The position numbers were made by a program, and so were the translations under genes. From Rhyacophila brunnea (lineage: Eukaryota > Arthropoda > Insecta > Trichoptera > Rhyacophilidae), in contig JAGYXB010000460.1 of the NCBI GenBank assembly GCA_022495005.1, positions 186,001 to 250,000 of the forward strand: 64,000 nt of DNA. Direction: 5' to 3'. Position 1 is the stretch's first letter; each line of letters opens with the position of its first letter. Below, in pieces: positions 33,891 through 46,599 of this stretch. Below the pieces are notes generated by a model, which was not told where the DNA came from, searched no databases, and saw only the letters and a program-made list of their open reading frames with translations.

Positions 33891-36057
33891 ATTTTGGTTG
33901 GGCCAATAATTACGGTAGCGCTAATCTCAGACAATATTCCTAATCTCACACAATTAAAGTAGTGCGTCCAAGCATGTTATAAGCAATTCAGTTATCTTTA
34001 GACCATAAACGCGTCAAGATGTGCACTCGTTTGACCCTAGCGTCATCACAAAAGTGATTTAATAACGAATTATCGGTTCGCCCAATGCCGTGTAAACCAC
34101 CGTAATGCATGGCAGTATTGACCTGTGTGTCCCTGATAACTATCTTGGAAATAGAGAGCATCAGTAGTTGTTTATTCTCCCAAGGTGCAGAACCAATCTG
34201 CCACTGGTAATGCCAATAATTGGGAGGGCGATAACGATATTTTTTTTGTATTTACACTTTTCAACTGTTTAATAACTTTTATATAATACTGTTTTAATAT
34301 TATTTCTTTATTTCTAAATGTCATGTTGTGAACGTCTTAAATTAATAATTTGTAATGTTCATTATAATATGTAAAAACAAAAAAAAATTAACTCGAACGG
34401 TGTGACTCAAAAATTACAGTGCAACTGGGAGAGTGGTAGTGCTAGTGAGTGAGAACCAGACCGCAACTTGCCTAGTGCGCCCACCTCAGCACCATTATTG
34501 GTCAGTGCCTGAAATCATTGGCATAATCTACCCGTCATCAACCAAACCATCCCCATTATATTACAGTCCACTGAAAAGCACCGCGAATAATAAATAATAA
34601 GGGGAGTGGAGACGATTTTTGGACATACATTACGTAGTATTAATAATGCTATTGATTATATTTACATTCCTATAATACATTTTTCTGTAATATTCATATT
34701 GATAATATAAAATAAATACAAAAACTAGCTAACATAGTTTCATATAACTTCTCCATCTCAATTTGCATAGTACTACATAAGGTGTAATAGCCTGCCACAG
34801 TATGCAGAATTGGGCGGATATCTCAACTTGGGTTCCAGTGAAGTGTCAAATCAGGTTCATTGATAAATTGGGCGAGCGGTTGCGGGCAAAATGCCGCCAC
34901 TTTGTACGCGTGCAATCGATTTGTGACAAATTCAATAACGCAAGTAGGATATGCATGATAGAGGATAATGGTAGACTTAAATAATATAACTGAGTTTTCC
35001 GCACATATGAAAACGGTACTACACATTTTAAAGTATGTGGATTTGATAGTTTCTCTCATTTTATCTTTCAGATTTTTCTGATATTATTATAATGAAGAAA
35101 ATACGATAAACACTTGATTTTAAATCAAGTAAGGAATTATTTATATTTTTTATAAATCAGAAACTGTAGAGTTTTACTTAACCCTACAACTGAAGCATTA
35201 TTATCTATGCACACTTATATAGCATAAATAATAATACGAACAGGAAATGACAGGCAATAAATTAGTTACATTTTCGTAATTTAACGATACAGTCAAATTA
35301 TGCGCGCAACTCCGCATAACATTTTAACCTTAAAATGCTAATGTCAATCCTACTAAATTCAACATAAAAATTAATGTGCCAGTCCTGTGTATTGCCGTGT
35401 GTATCCAAATTATTGTGTATTATACAAAACCAAGAAACATCAACACTGTATTATTTAACTGTGTCCCGACAAAACCATGTTACGCATTACAGATCAACGC
35501 AACTTTTCAGAATTGATATCAATAATATCTGGGCTACATAAGCATCTTCAGAGTAACCCCTCATAGAACATCGGTTGTTTGTTCTGTGAATAACTAACCT
35601 GCCAATAATAATGCCAATTGAGCAAGCAATAACTGTGTTAAATCAAATCGCTTTGGATATTGATATACCTATTCCACATAATATGAAGACGAGTTTAGAT
35701 GGACGCTCATATATAGGTACTACTTGGCTCATTGTAACATCTTGCTCCTCATCTAATTTCCTTCGAGGTTGTGGGTTTATTGCAAAGACAACTTTATTCT
35801 AAGTATTTAGTAATGACAATTTTTACAATAAACCTTCTATGTCAAGTAATGGCGGAGAGAAAGTTATACGGTAACAATCCAAAAACCAGATGAAAAATAT
35901 AGCACATTTAAGTTAATGTTCCTACCAAACCACATCTGCCCCGCACCCCACCCGGAAATCAGGAATATCACAGGATCCTACGCTTAGATGTGACATTTTT
36001 TATGACTTTGAATGTGTCAGGAACAGTTACCTAAGACTAAGGTTGCCATGCACTCAA
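33891..36057. other. No recognised gene
   Basis: Contains modestly GC-richer stretches at 34390-34560 and 34800-34960. The frame 34802-34984 has no known motif and is overlapped by a longer antisense frame. No repeat family of the window was found here. Confidence 0.4.
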
Positions 36058-36257
36058 GTGTGTTTTGACTTTTATAGATAGACGATTATTTCTTGATCTA
36101 TTATCTATTTTGCAGGGTTTAATTGAATTTTAAAAACTAACCAAAACCATATGTAAATTGTAGTCTTATTTTAATGAAAAGAAATATGTATGACTGACAA
36201 ATTTTAATGCGAACTATTTATGGCAGATTTTAACAGCCTACCTCCACCCTTCGCCAC
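36058..36257 (+). mobile_element. T-family MITE, 3' half
   Basis: Matches the 3' half of 41100-41689: 'agggtttaattgaa', 'aaaaactaacca', then the tip 'cctacctccacccttcgcca'. The 5' half is absent. Confidence 0.65.
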
Positions 36258-36295
36258 ACACACATTGTGTGCCTAATATAAATAAATAAAAAAGC

Positions 36296-36573
36296 CTTTT
36301 TATTTCTTACAAACAAAAGTAAATGACAGTTAAATGACTATATCTAATGAATATATATATAACATATGAATATATCTATTATGTATATATATATCTATCT
36401 ATGGTTGTATTATCTACTTATTTTCTAGTTTATATAATATTAATTATTAAGATTTTTTATTTTTGAATACAATACTATTAGATAATGTTTATAAATTAAA
36501 CAATGATAATATGTAATTAGTTTTTTTGGTTTGTAAGAACCCCTCTTCGGGTGAAGGCCTCCTCCAAAGTGTT
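36296..36573 (-). pseudogene. RTE-type LINE, very short 3' copy
   Basis: Minus strand. The last codons SLEEAFTRRGVLTNQ and the whole AT-rich 3' UTR match 3149-3470, ending at the same 'ctttttatttcttac' point. The copy is truncated upstream at about 36573, leaving about 16 codons. The shared 3' end and variable 5' cut are the signature of LINE insertion. Confidence 0.7.
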
Positions 36574-37004
36574 AATCTCTGGCCTGATATAATATGATGT
36601 GCCTAATATAGCATAATACTATATGCTGTTATTTGACTATATACTATGTGTGTATATAGTATGATTCTCACGCTTATTGCGTTCACAGAGCAGGAATCCC
36701 GCTGACTGGGTCTAATTGAGTAATTGGCAGATGCACAGTTCGGCGAATGCAATTGTTCGCATCAGTCGCTGAGATGATGACGCGACATACGACACCGTTT
36801 TCAACACACTGTGTGAAAATTCGCGTACAATCATCCAGAGGCGTAACGGTGTGACTATTAAAGTGAGTTTGCACTAAAGCTAAAACACGAACCGCCCAAA
36901 GGCAAACTCCACCAACGCGATAATGTTTTGAATTTAAACACAAAATAAATCGGAGACTAGCTAACTGTTGGACTACCATTCCCTCGTTCCCTTTTGAAGC
37001 ATAG

Positions 37005-37795
37005 TAGAAGTGGGAAAATTGGTCGATTTTGAAGACTAATAGTATACTTACTACCAGTATAGAAAAATACTTAGTATCGAAACATGTTCTAAAATACTTA
37101 CTAATATTATTTGGAATACTATATAGAGCATTTGGCGTGCGTATATGACATAAGTACCATACTCAACTGGAACTAAAACTAACTCTTTATTAGTATTTGA
37201 AATATCTGCTTCAATATAATCGCTAAAAATATACTGAGCTGTGCTTTTAGAAATGTCCCATTAATTATAAAATTTTAAGCACATTTTAAATTTATGAGTT
37301 GCTTTTATTTTATGTTATAAATTAATATAATATGCATGAAAGAATATAAGTACAATGATTTTTTATTTCAAACATGTTTTGAGCTGTCATCATGATGAGC
37401 CTGTGCCGTCACCATATTCCCGAGGGAATGTGGTCCAATAATTACAAAAAACCTATTGTTTAAACATAAGCGAGTCGCGGCGTCCGCGGCAATGATGTCA
37501 TATGTAGCAACATTACCAACTAGCTAGCGGACGGCGAGATCTCATAGCATGCGTCGAACTTCTAAGTATTTTGTAACAAGTATATTGAGCCACACGTACT
37601 GGGTATGGGTAGTATATGCCGAAACTTGAGTACGCAAACTGGTGACAGTATTACAAACTCACATCTAGAGCATATTATTTCATTTGTGCCCCCGATAAAC
37701 TGAATCATAAATGGTACATTGAAAATATTTTTTCTGTTAATACTCCCATTACTGAAATACCTTAGCTTAAAAGTATGAGTTGGGTGCAATTTTGT
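37005..37795 (-). pseudogene. U-family degenerate coding repeat, copy 1
   Basis: Partner of 48179-48840. On the minus strand both copies give related peptides: here FKMCLKFYN, then ISNTNKELVLVPVEYGTYV, then YARQMLYSIPN, each matching copy 2 with conservative changes. Such conservation is expected of old protein-coding DNA rather than a MITE. The 'gtgggaaaattggtcg' end resembles copy 2's 'cagtggtgggaaaac'-like start, so it may be a degraded hAT-class transposon gene. I do not recognise the protein family. Confidence 0.5.
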
Positions 37796-40700
37796 TAAAA
37801 TTAATATTATTTTATATTATGTTTTTCTGTATATACATATTTAAATTATCAAATTAATATAACAGACTACCTACTAAGACTAAGCGTTCTGCCAGTGGAC
37901 CGTAGGAGGACATTATAGCACTTCAGCCACAATGGGAACAGGTAAAGGAAAAGCGAATAATGCTAACAAGATGAGGTTATAGTGAGATATCATCACTTAC
38001 TGTTCACCTGTTCTTTTACTAAGATTAACGAGTACTTAGTTACAATAATCTACTATATAATATTAACTGTAGGTACGCTGTCTTAAATCGATATCGGTAA
38101 AATATAAACCGCTATCTACTAAAGCTATTATAACCATAACAACATAATACAAATCTCCGTACTGCCTCTTTTATTCTAGTTTACTCTGTGACCAAGTATA
38201 TTGTTCCTGAGATTGGAACCGTAGTACGTATTTCATTAGTATATTATAATATATAGTAAAATCCAATAATGCAAGTCATAAGTAAAATGATATACTTCTA
38301 CCCTCTACCATCACTGCTGCTGGTATAATAATAATAATAAATCTTTTCACCAAATGACTGGCACGACTCGAAGAAATTATATTTTTTTCCAAAACCTTAA
38401 CTCTTGCTTTCTAATATGATCTTTCCACCGTTGACGTTTAAAGAAATGACAAAGTCTGTTGCCATGAATGGCAAGCAAACAAAAGGGTGAGGAACTCTCA
38501 TTCGATGATACATACATATTATGCAATAGTAAAGCTATCAGGTACTCAACTATTCGTGTACAATCCAAATTTTAGTTAAATTGCTATTATAGTAGAACCA
38601 TTATTATCTTGGCTACAATTTTATGGCGCTGTATGCAGTTGTTTAGACTTTAGCGGGGGTGGGGGCCATAAAAATATGCATGAAAGTGCGGGGGGAAACT
38701 TAGTTCCGCAGTTCGCCGCTAACACGTCCGTAACTATAATATAGGTGATTATGGAGAAATTCAAACCATTGAGCACGTTTCATCCTGTTTACCTTTAAGT
38801 TGACCTTTCTGCTATCCACGAAACTAATGAATAGTCTCCGCCGTAGATCGTTGACTCATAAGTGAGAACTGTTTGCAAACGACTAGATTTTGTTTGGTTT
38901 AGTATTGGTATACGAGTATTTCTATGTGGGTGAATAAAAAATTATTTCCTTGCAAGGCTTTAACAAAAACAAACCATAAGTGCGAGTGTGAAAGCATCTG
39001 GCAAGCGTTAGAGTAAGACAGAATTTCTATGGCTGAATTAAATATTTTTTGCACACGTCATCGGTAAATATTGATTTGAACGACTACATTCATTTAAAAA
39101 CTGCGAGCACGTGTTGCTGAAATTTATTGTTTTTATAATATAAAGTTAGGTAGTGCTAATTATTTTTAGTTAATTTAATAGAGAATATGGTTAACTACGT
39201 TGTGTTTAAATTTGGTAGCCGTACTAAAAAGCATCATGGTGGTATAACGTTTTATAGGTAAGGCGTTCATAATAATAAAACTGAGATTCCACTGTGCGTT
39301 ATATGCAAGAAACACGGCCCCATTTTTCCAAACAATACCCACTATCTTTATTAAACTTTCCTTGTTATATTGATTTACCGTGCACATAAAATTTAATAAT
39401 AAATTAATAGACTATTTTGAAAATGATTAAAATATTTTTTATTTCCTTTTTGTTTTTGTCTTAATTCTTCTCCGAACTAAATTGTAGTCACGAGGGTTGG
39501 TAAAACATGTGACATTATACTAACCTAATCTAACTAGGTTAGCGTTTTTTGCAATATTTTGTATTCTCAATTATATTAAACTCTGTGTAGCATTTCTCCA
39601 AGCCTCGTGCTACGCCACTGCTACGTCGTCTCCAGTGCAGTGTATTCCAAAATGCATTGTAGGCATTAGCAAGATGGTACCTAGTTACTAATACACTGTC
39701 ACAATAATAATAGTATTATAACAATAATAACTATTAGTAGCACGAATCTCTAACACCATACTAATGAGGAGTACCACTCAAAGTACGTATGTACAAACAT
39801 TTAGTATTACCATTGTACATAGCTGCCACTTTTCAATGCACCAACATATTATTATTATGTCCATTATAATACGCGGAATGACATACTAACTATTACCATA
39901 TTATAAAAAAATATAAATCACACCAAATCTACGTGTAATATTTTAGTCCTCAAATATAACGTGGAAAAACGAATTTTTATTATTATTTTCTAAATTAACA
40001 TCATTATAATTAAGAGTTTATATTTATATGATTTGTAATTTGCTAATTGCTAATTATTTAGTATTAATAGCAACCTGAATAGTTGACATTTTTGGGTTAG
40101 CGTGTTATTCCATGAGACAGTCGTATTATTTTTTCATAATTCTATATTAATTCAATGAGCAGTCATTACTTACAATCGAACATCTCCTGGAAATTTAGCC
40201 TTTGTTAGTGTTTACTTTTTTTAATTTAGTTTTTTATTTTTTATCAATATTTTTTCAATTCAATTTAGGTATTTAACAAATAATTCACAATATTTGCGAA
40301 TATAACTTTCTTCTACTGTACATACATACATACCTACTTTTAAAATACTTTAGGAATAGGTATATAATAAATATTTATAATACATACATAGAAGAATAAA
40401 TGAAAAAAATACGAGGCCCAGAGACACCCCAAACCAAACCAGTTGAGCCATGTGAGCCTACGATTAATAATGACAAAATTAACTATAAGTATTGACATCT
40501 TGAAGAACTTCATATATTGCGTTAATTATTGACAATCAGCTTTGTGTTTTAAATCAAATACCTTAATTACTAACCGGTGTCATGATCTCTTTAAATATAA
40601 GTTATAACGTATTTACACTTTAATTGCAATTTAATAAACTATTTTTTCATTAAACAAATAATTGACTTAGAGATTTGAAAACGTAACATTCTTATATTGA

Positions 40701-41099
40701 AAGTACATAATTTGAAAACGCCTCAAATTATATTTACTTAAAAGATCGTATTTTTTTTTCAAATTATGTTTATTCCATTACTGATCAAATTGTTAATGTT
40801 ATATTTCCTAGTTAAATTCTAAGCGCTTTTCTTTTCCGACAATGTGAAAATGTTTTTAATATCAACAGAACGAAGGTAATCTCAGAAAATCTAATAAAAT
40901 GAATCTCCGTTCTCATATTCTCTCTACATGAAGGAAAATTACATAATTTCTCATTGTGCTTTTCTATACACTGCGAAAATTGTTTAAAGTATATTCATAT
41001 ATAGTAGAACTGCAAAGTCTTTAAAGTCTTGTAACATAAAGTATCACTTTAATATTAATAATATTACTGTTTTTTTTTTATTTTTTCCCATCTGTACAA
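37796..41099. other. No recognised gene
   Basis: AT-rich, with short low-complexity runs. Frames at 38377-38568 and 39175-39387 are short and unrecognised. No repeat family of the window was placed here. Confidence 0.45.
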
Positions 41100-41689
41100 C
41101 AGTGGCGAAGGGTGGAGGGTGGAGGTAGGCTATGGAAATCCATCATAAATAGTGCAGATTATACTTTGTTAGTCATTCGTATTTGTTTTAATTGAACTAA
41201 GACTACAGTTTACAAACAATGTTGGTTAGTTTTTAAAAATCAATTAAACCCTGCCTAAGCCAAACCACAATAGTTTTGGTATACTTTGGGTGATACGACA
41301 AAATTTTGCACACTTTTTTATTCATACTTATTTGTTTTCGTTGGATTAAGAATTTTTATTACACATATTGTTGGTTTATTTTTTTAAATTCATTAAGCCC
41401 TGCCTAACCCAAACTAGAATAGATAAAAAATATTATTCTATCTATAAAATATCTAAAGTTATGTATGATTTAATTACATCATTTTAGATATTTTATAGAT
41501 AGACGCGTTTTTTTAATTTTATTTATTACGGTTTGGTTTTCTCAGGGTTTAATTGAAATTTAAAAACTAACCAACACTATCTTAACATTGTAGTATCAGT
41601 TAAATGAAAACTAATAAACATGATTGACAAAGTTTAATGTGCACTATTTGTGTCAAATGTTCACAGCCTACCTCCACCCTTCGCCACTG
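41100..41689. mobile_element. T-family MITE, complete copy
   Basis: The ends 'cagtggcgaagggtggagg' and 'cctccacccttcgccactg' are perfect inverted repeats. The arms go on matching inwards ('ttggttagttttta' against 'taaaaactaacca', 'gtttaattg' pieces), and 'atagataaaa...tttatagatag'-type pairs lie near the middle. The CAGTGGCG tip suggests hAT. The flanks 'ctgtacaa' and 'cagtgtac' share only 'tgtac', so the duplication is not secure. About 590 bp, non-coding. Confidence 0.85.
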
Positions 41690-41759
41690 CAGTGTACCAT
41701 AAGGAGTGCGTATTAGATGGAGTTAACGATTTATATTATCAACGATCAAAAATTTATTT

Positions 41760-41970
41760 AAAATATATAATTTTGAAAAACACTTTCTGAGAGAGCATAT
41801 TATTACAACCAATAGAAAAAATCTTTTTTTGAAAAACGTAAGCCACCCCGACGGGGAATCACTCTCTCAGAAAGTGTTTTTCAAAATTATGTATTTTCAA
41901 TAATTAGAATGATACATTCTTAAAATCTTGTGAATTATTCGTTGAATAAAAGAAATAGTTAATTATAAAA
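41760..41970. repeat. S-family repeat, copy 3
   Basis: 'aaaaacactttctgagagag' at 41776 mirrors 'ctctctcagaaagtgttttt' at 41862. Between them lies 'aaccaatagaaaaaatc' and 'taagccaccccg', as in copy 1. The tail 'cttgtgaattattcgttgaa' is shared with copies 2 and 4. Confidence 0.65.
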
Positions 41971-43124
41971 GGAATACTCTTATAAGTACCGCAAAAATAA
42001 TAACCATAAAATACGGTGTTTTCTACCTACTTAAAATGATGTTATTTTACATCTTACATTACACAGTACAATGAACAGCTTTTTTTAATAACGTACTTAC
42101 TACGGAAAAGCAACATGATGTATCGAGTAGCTTTACATACAAAAAAACTTTCCCACGATCAATTACCGACCCACTTCGTTAAGCGGCTAGCACTTGGCAC
42201 CTTTTGTTTGACTGTAAAGTGGCTTATTTTTTCACAAAAGCTCGGTTAAGGTAACACGACGGTGGAAGCTTCACAGTAGATTCTTGGTGAAAAACAGTGA
42301 CACTACAAAATGTAGCTTTTAGAAAGCTCTCCTTCAAGAGAGTGTGTCGCACATACGATGGAGGATATTTTCACCAAACAATAGTTCACTTAGAATCTCT
42401 GAAAATAAAATCTTGTACGAGTAATAATTATACCTATTACCTACAAAAACGATTTCTTTCTTAGATATTGTAATACATACTATTTTTGATTGCAATTAAT
42501 GGTACGAAAATAATTGTACTTAACATTCGTTTTTAATTACAATTAATTTCAGTGTCCAGTGGTAAAGTAAACTATTTTCCAATTTTCAATGCTATCGACT
42601 TTTCCGCTTCAACTAAATATGTGGTGAATTTTTACGTTATTATTTCACTTTTTTCGGATGTTTCAGTCATTTTAGAGAGAGGTCTTCTGCAATCTCCTTT
42701 TTAATCACGAAAATACCGGTAGTATGGATTATAAAAACCGGTATCTCGATTTTTAGATTACCGGTAATACAATCCCGAGATATTGCGCGTGTTTGATATT
42801 GAAAGTATAAGTAAAGTTGATCTAAGATTTTAATTCGTCACATCGATACCACAGCAAAATAACTTGATTTTCACTGTTTTTGAGATGGCTATTGAATATT
42901 ATTCTACATTTCCTTCTCTATAAAATGATAAAACTAGGCGAGTCAGAAGTTAATGGGAACTGTATTAAATTTGTGTTTGAAAATATTAGATAACTTTGAA
43001 ACCATAAATCCATTAATTAAATTAAATATTATATCTACAATATTTTTTCATACAATTGAACATTATGTAATTATTGTTCCCAATTAGACAAGCACAATTT
43101 TTTTATAGTGTAGATTTATGTTAA
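41971..43124. other. No recognised gene
   Basis: Apart from short palindromic bits around 'accggtatctcg' near 42740, nothing was recognised. Confidence 0.45.
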
Positions 43125-44036
43125 GGGCCCACATGCTCAGCGTAGGTCAAAATGGAGCTTTATGGTTTTTTCAGAGCATAACCCTGAACAATCCTTAAAC
43201 GTTGTAGATAATCTATTTATACAATTTTGAAGCCTTAAATAAAATGCGTGAAATTCCAATAGTTGTCGTATTTTATTAAGACGGCACTTCAGTGAAACGG
43301 CAAATAATTTTCAACTATAGGTGCGACGAAATTTTGGACTTGCTGGCAATTGGAGAGCGAAAGTCGAGCTGAGAACACGTTCAAACACGCGCATTAACAT
43401 CATTTTACTCCCTACTTCAATTGTAGTTTGTCAATTTATGGCTACGGCCGTATGTTGTAGCTTAACCACTGAGGAATGCCAAAAGAAATGGCGTTTTTCA
43501 AAAAAATACTTATTCTTAGGTCAATAATTATTGAAAAGCACACATTCTTCGTAAGATGTTTATTACATTTAAATGGTCAAAGGCATAGCTTATAATCAAT
43601 ATCTTTAGAATTATCTTCAAATGTGTTAATCGTGCCCATTTTTGAATAATAAAATGCCTAATTCTTGTCAAATTTGGGATCAAAAAGATTATAAAATATT
43701 ATTTTTTATTGTAAATATTTCACTATAATAATGTCAACATAAATTTTACTAATGGTTTTATAAAAGCTTTTAAAAATAATAAATATAAAAAAAAACTTAA
43801 CACCACTTCACATGCAAATTTGACTATAGTCTAAAACATTAGAGCGAGAGGTTTAAAAAAATACTATTTTATGTTATAAAAATACTTTATGCAGTCATCA
43901 AATGTTTAAAATAAATATAAAGGATAATAAGGCTTGAAAATTATATAAATAGATTATCTACAACATTTAAGGAATGTCCATGGTTATGCTCTGAAACTAC
44001 CATAAATGCTCCATTTTGACCTATGCTGAGCATGTC
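43125..44036. mobile_element. Foldback (P-family) element, asymmetric copy
   Basis: The left tip 'gggcccacatgctcagcg' follows TTAA, and the right tip 'gctgagcatgtcggcc' is followed by g plus TTAA. The right arm (about 43380-44036) matches the right arm of the 23895-25284 palindrome over most of its length. The left arm is only about 120 bp. The gap is filled by a fragment of the E-family MITE (43276-43379, from TTAA plus 'gacggcacttcagtg' to 'gagaacacg'). The element therefore captured or was joined to E sequence, and part of its left arm was lost. Confidence 0.8.
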
Positions 44037-44392
44037 GGCCGTTAATCAAGAAAACTTTAAATTTCATTTTCCCAACAATAGCCAAATTAGAGTTATCTAG
44101 TTGTAGTATTGAGGTGACGATTTGAAATGTTCTCTTGTTTACTATCTATATTATGGAAATATAATAAACGACCACTATAATACACACGAAAATAACACGG
44201 CTGTAAGTTGTTAAGATAAAAGCATACATTAACGCATAGTTAATATGTACGTACATAAAAAGGACGATTTTTAATTTCGCATATCGCCACAAAGACATGG
44301 CAGCCATGATAATTTATATTGGTCTAAGTAGATTAACAATAACTTTGTATTTTACTGTCCTGGGTATTGAGTGAAAGTTGCTTACAAAATAT

Positions 44393-44762
44393 TTTAGACG
44401 GTACTTCAGTGAAACGGCAAATAATTTTCAACTATAAGTACGACGAAATTTTGGACTTGCTGGCAATCGGAGAGCAAACGTCGAGATGTGAACATGTCAA
44501 TTTGTTTCATTATGGCGACGGGGGTATTAATTCTTAAATCATGTAAAGATGACTAAACAACGTTACCCATTTACTTAAAAAAGAAAACATGTCAATGAAT
44601 ATATTATTATTGTTACTAATAGAACAATAAACAGAACATTAAATGGACGCATGTTGGATTTATATGACAAATTATATTTCGTTCGGCACGTCATTTACAT
44701 AATCCGCGCATCGCCTAGCCACGATCTTTTTAGATCATGCCTCAACTGAGGTATAGCCTTAA
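44393..44762 (+). mobile_element. E-family MITE, copy 2 (uninterrupted)
   Basis: Runs from TTTA/TTAA plus 'gacggtacttcagtg' to 'actgaggtatagcc' plus TTAA. At 370 bp it lacks the 190-bp extra piece of copy 1, so it is probably closest to the full-length non-autonomous form. 'cgccacaa'-type host flank separates it from the foldback copy 350 bp upstream. Confidence 0.75.
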
Positions 44763-45047
44763 GGAACTCGCAGCTTATTTAATTAATACATTGTCAATAT
44801 AATACATTGTAATAAATAATATAAAGCATACACTTCATATTTTATATACTTATTTTGTGTGACCTGGAAACAAGCATATTTTATTATTAGATCATTACAC
44901 GAAAAGTAGTAAACTTACATATTATTATCTAATTATAATTATATTAAATGCGTCAATCTTGAAAAGGATCTTTTAAAATTTTATATATTTTTATAAAAAC
45001 ACAAAATAACATTCACAGAGCATTCTCAGTATACACTATTTTTATTA

Positions 45048-45510
45048 CAACGTTTTTATTAGGTCGTATTCTTATTTGTCTAGTGGTTGTTTATCCAGTA
45101 CAAATCTTGCAATCGATTATTAACCAACTTTCCGACTAGACATTTGAAACTTTTAGAATATATCAGAACACGATGCCAATGCATTCTTTTAATACTTTTA
45201 GCCATCTTTAAGTAGAATTGAATTCATTTTCAGTTAATTTCGTTTTGTATGAAAAGTTATTTCGGAATAAATCCGTAATCCAATCCACTATTATTGGTTG
45301 CTAGGGATCTGGGGTCCTAGCAACTAAATTATTAATATATACGTGCGTTACAATGGAAATCAATATGAAATGTCAAAATTACATTTCAGTTTTATTTCTT
45401 TCAAGTGCAAATTTTTTTGATCGTTTAAGCTAGTCAAGACAAGTTTATATGATTCAACAGAAAATTTAAAAACGTTGTATATAAAAAGTTCTTTTTATCT
45501 TGTAATTATT
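45048..45510 (-). mobile_element. A-family MITE, copy 2 (inverse)
   Basis: Inverse of 13390-13840. It starts 'aacgtttttattagg' and ends 'ctttttatcttgtaatt'. The internal hairpin arms 'ggttgctagg' and 'cctagcaac' are well kept. Confidence 0.8.
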
Positions 45511-46143
45511 AAAATGTATTAAATTTTTCTCATTTCTCTTAGAAATTGAAAGATATTCTGTTATTAACAATATTTATTACCCAAATTAACGTGGCGGACT
45601 GATAAACAGATCGTATACATTATTATCAAATTAATATACTAAATATTATAATTATTTGTGTAAAAACGTTTTGCTTATTTTTCGTCAAACCAACGACACA
45701 CCTCTTCAAGTCAGTCTATTATTTCTACCTGTATCTAAAACAGGCGATGCTCAATGTCACGAAATGTGTAATAATTTATAAACTGAATTAAATTTATCAC
45801 ATATAAAAATACGGGTTTCCATGCAGCCCGCGCGCTATGGTCCCACTTAGCTGGGCCGTGCATCACTGCCATCTGTCGGCGGACCATTAGTAACGCCATA
45901 TCGCCAGCGCTCAAGAGCGCTATTTATGATACTCATATCGCCTAACACACGACAAATAAACCTACACCGTAAAGCGGGTTGGTGGCTGTTTATTCGTGTA
46001 ACACCGAAAAGCTACATAGGTATACCCGGTAACATAACAAGTACGAAGGTACCGAGAAACTCTACTTTATTAGCGTTTTCCACAAAGTGTGATTTATTTA
46101 TATATTGCTTGCGACATTCACGGTCATGTATTGTCTTTTGATG
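45511..46143. other. No recognised gene
   Basis: Bases 45825-45920 are GC-richer ('gcagcccgcgcgctatgg'). The 71-codon frame at 45926-46141 has no known motif. Confidence 0.4.
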
Positions 46144-46498
46144 CAGTGATGTCCCATAGGGGTAGGCAGATTGAGCGTCGGTTGGGGACGGCAGTTATTT
46201 GAAGGGTGGCAAACCTATGAAAATCGTTTGGTATATGTATATAGAAATAACTATCTTAACTGAATACCTACTTAATAACGAAAATATCTTTCCTTCCAAA
46301 AATTCAGCTCACTGGTTCGAAAAATATATTAAATAGCACAAAAGGTTAAACAGAACTTTAATTTTTTGTCGGGTGCGCGATGTCTAGTTTACTTCTGTTG
46401 CCCTTCGACGTCCTTGGTGACCAGAAAAGACACGAGCACTGGTGATAAAAAATATTTTATAAAAAAATGGGGCGTCATTTTGTCTAGGGACATCACTG
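46144..46498. mobile_element. hAT MITE with perfect 8-bp TSD
   Basis: The ends 'cagtgatgtcccatag' and 'ctagggacatcactg' are inverted repeats. 'ttttgatg' flanks both sides (46136-46143 and 46499-46506), a perfect 8-bp duplication. 'ggggcgtcattttg' sits beside the right tip. At 355 bp it is non-coding. Confidence 0.92.
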
Positions 46499-46571
46499 TT
46501 TTGATGTTATTATAAATTTCACCGTGTGTTCACCTTTTTCTTATAATATTTTAGAAATTTCTAACTCGTAC

Positions 46572-46597
46572 AGAGAGAGAGAGAGAGAGAGAGAGAG
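46572..46597. repeat. (GA)n microsatellite
   Basis: Thirteen uninterrupted GA units. It lies inside a chance frame (46524-46829) that therefore encodes an Arg-Glu run. Confidence 0.95.
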
Positions 46598-46599
46598 TC

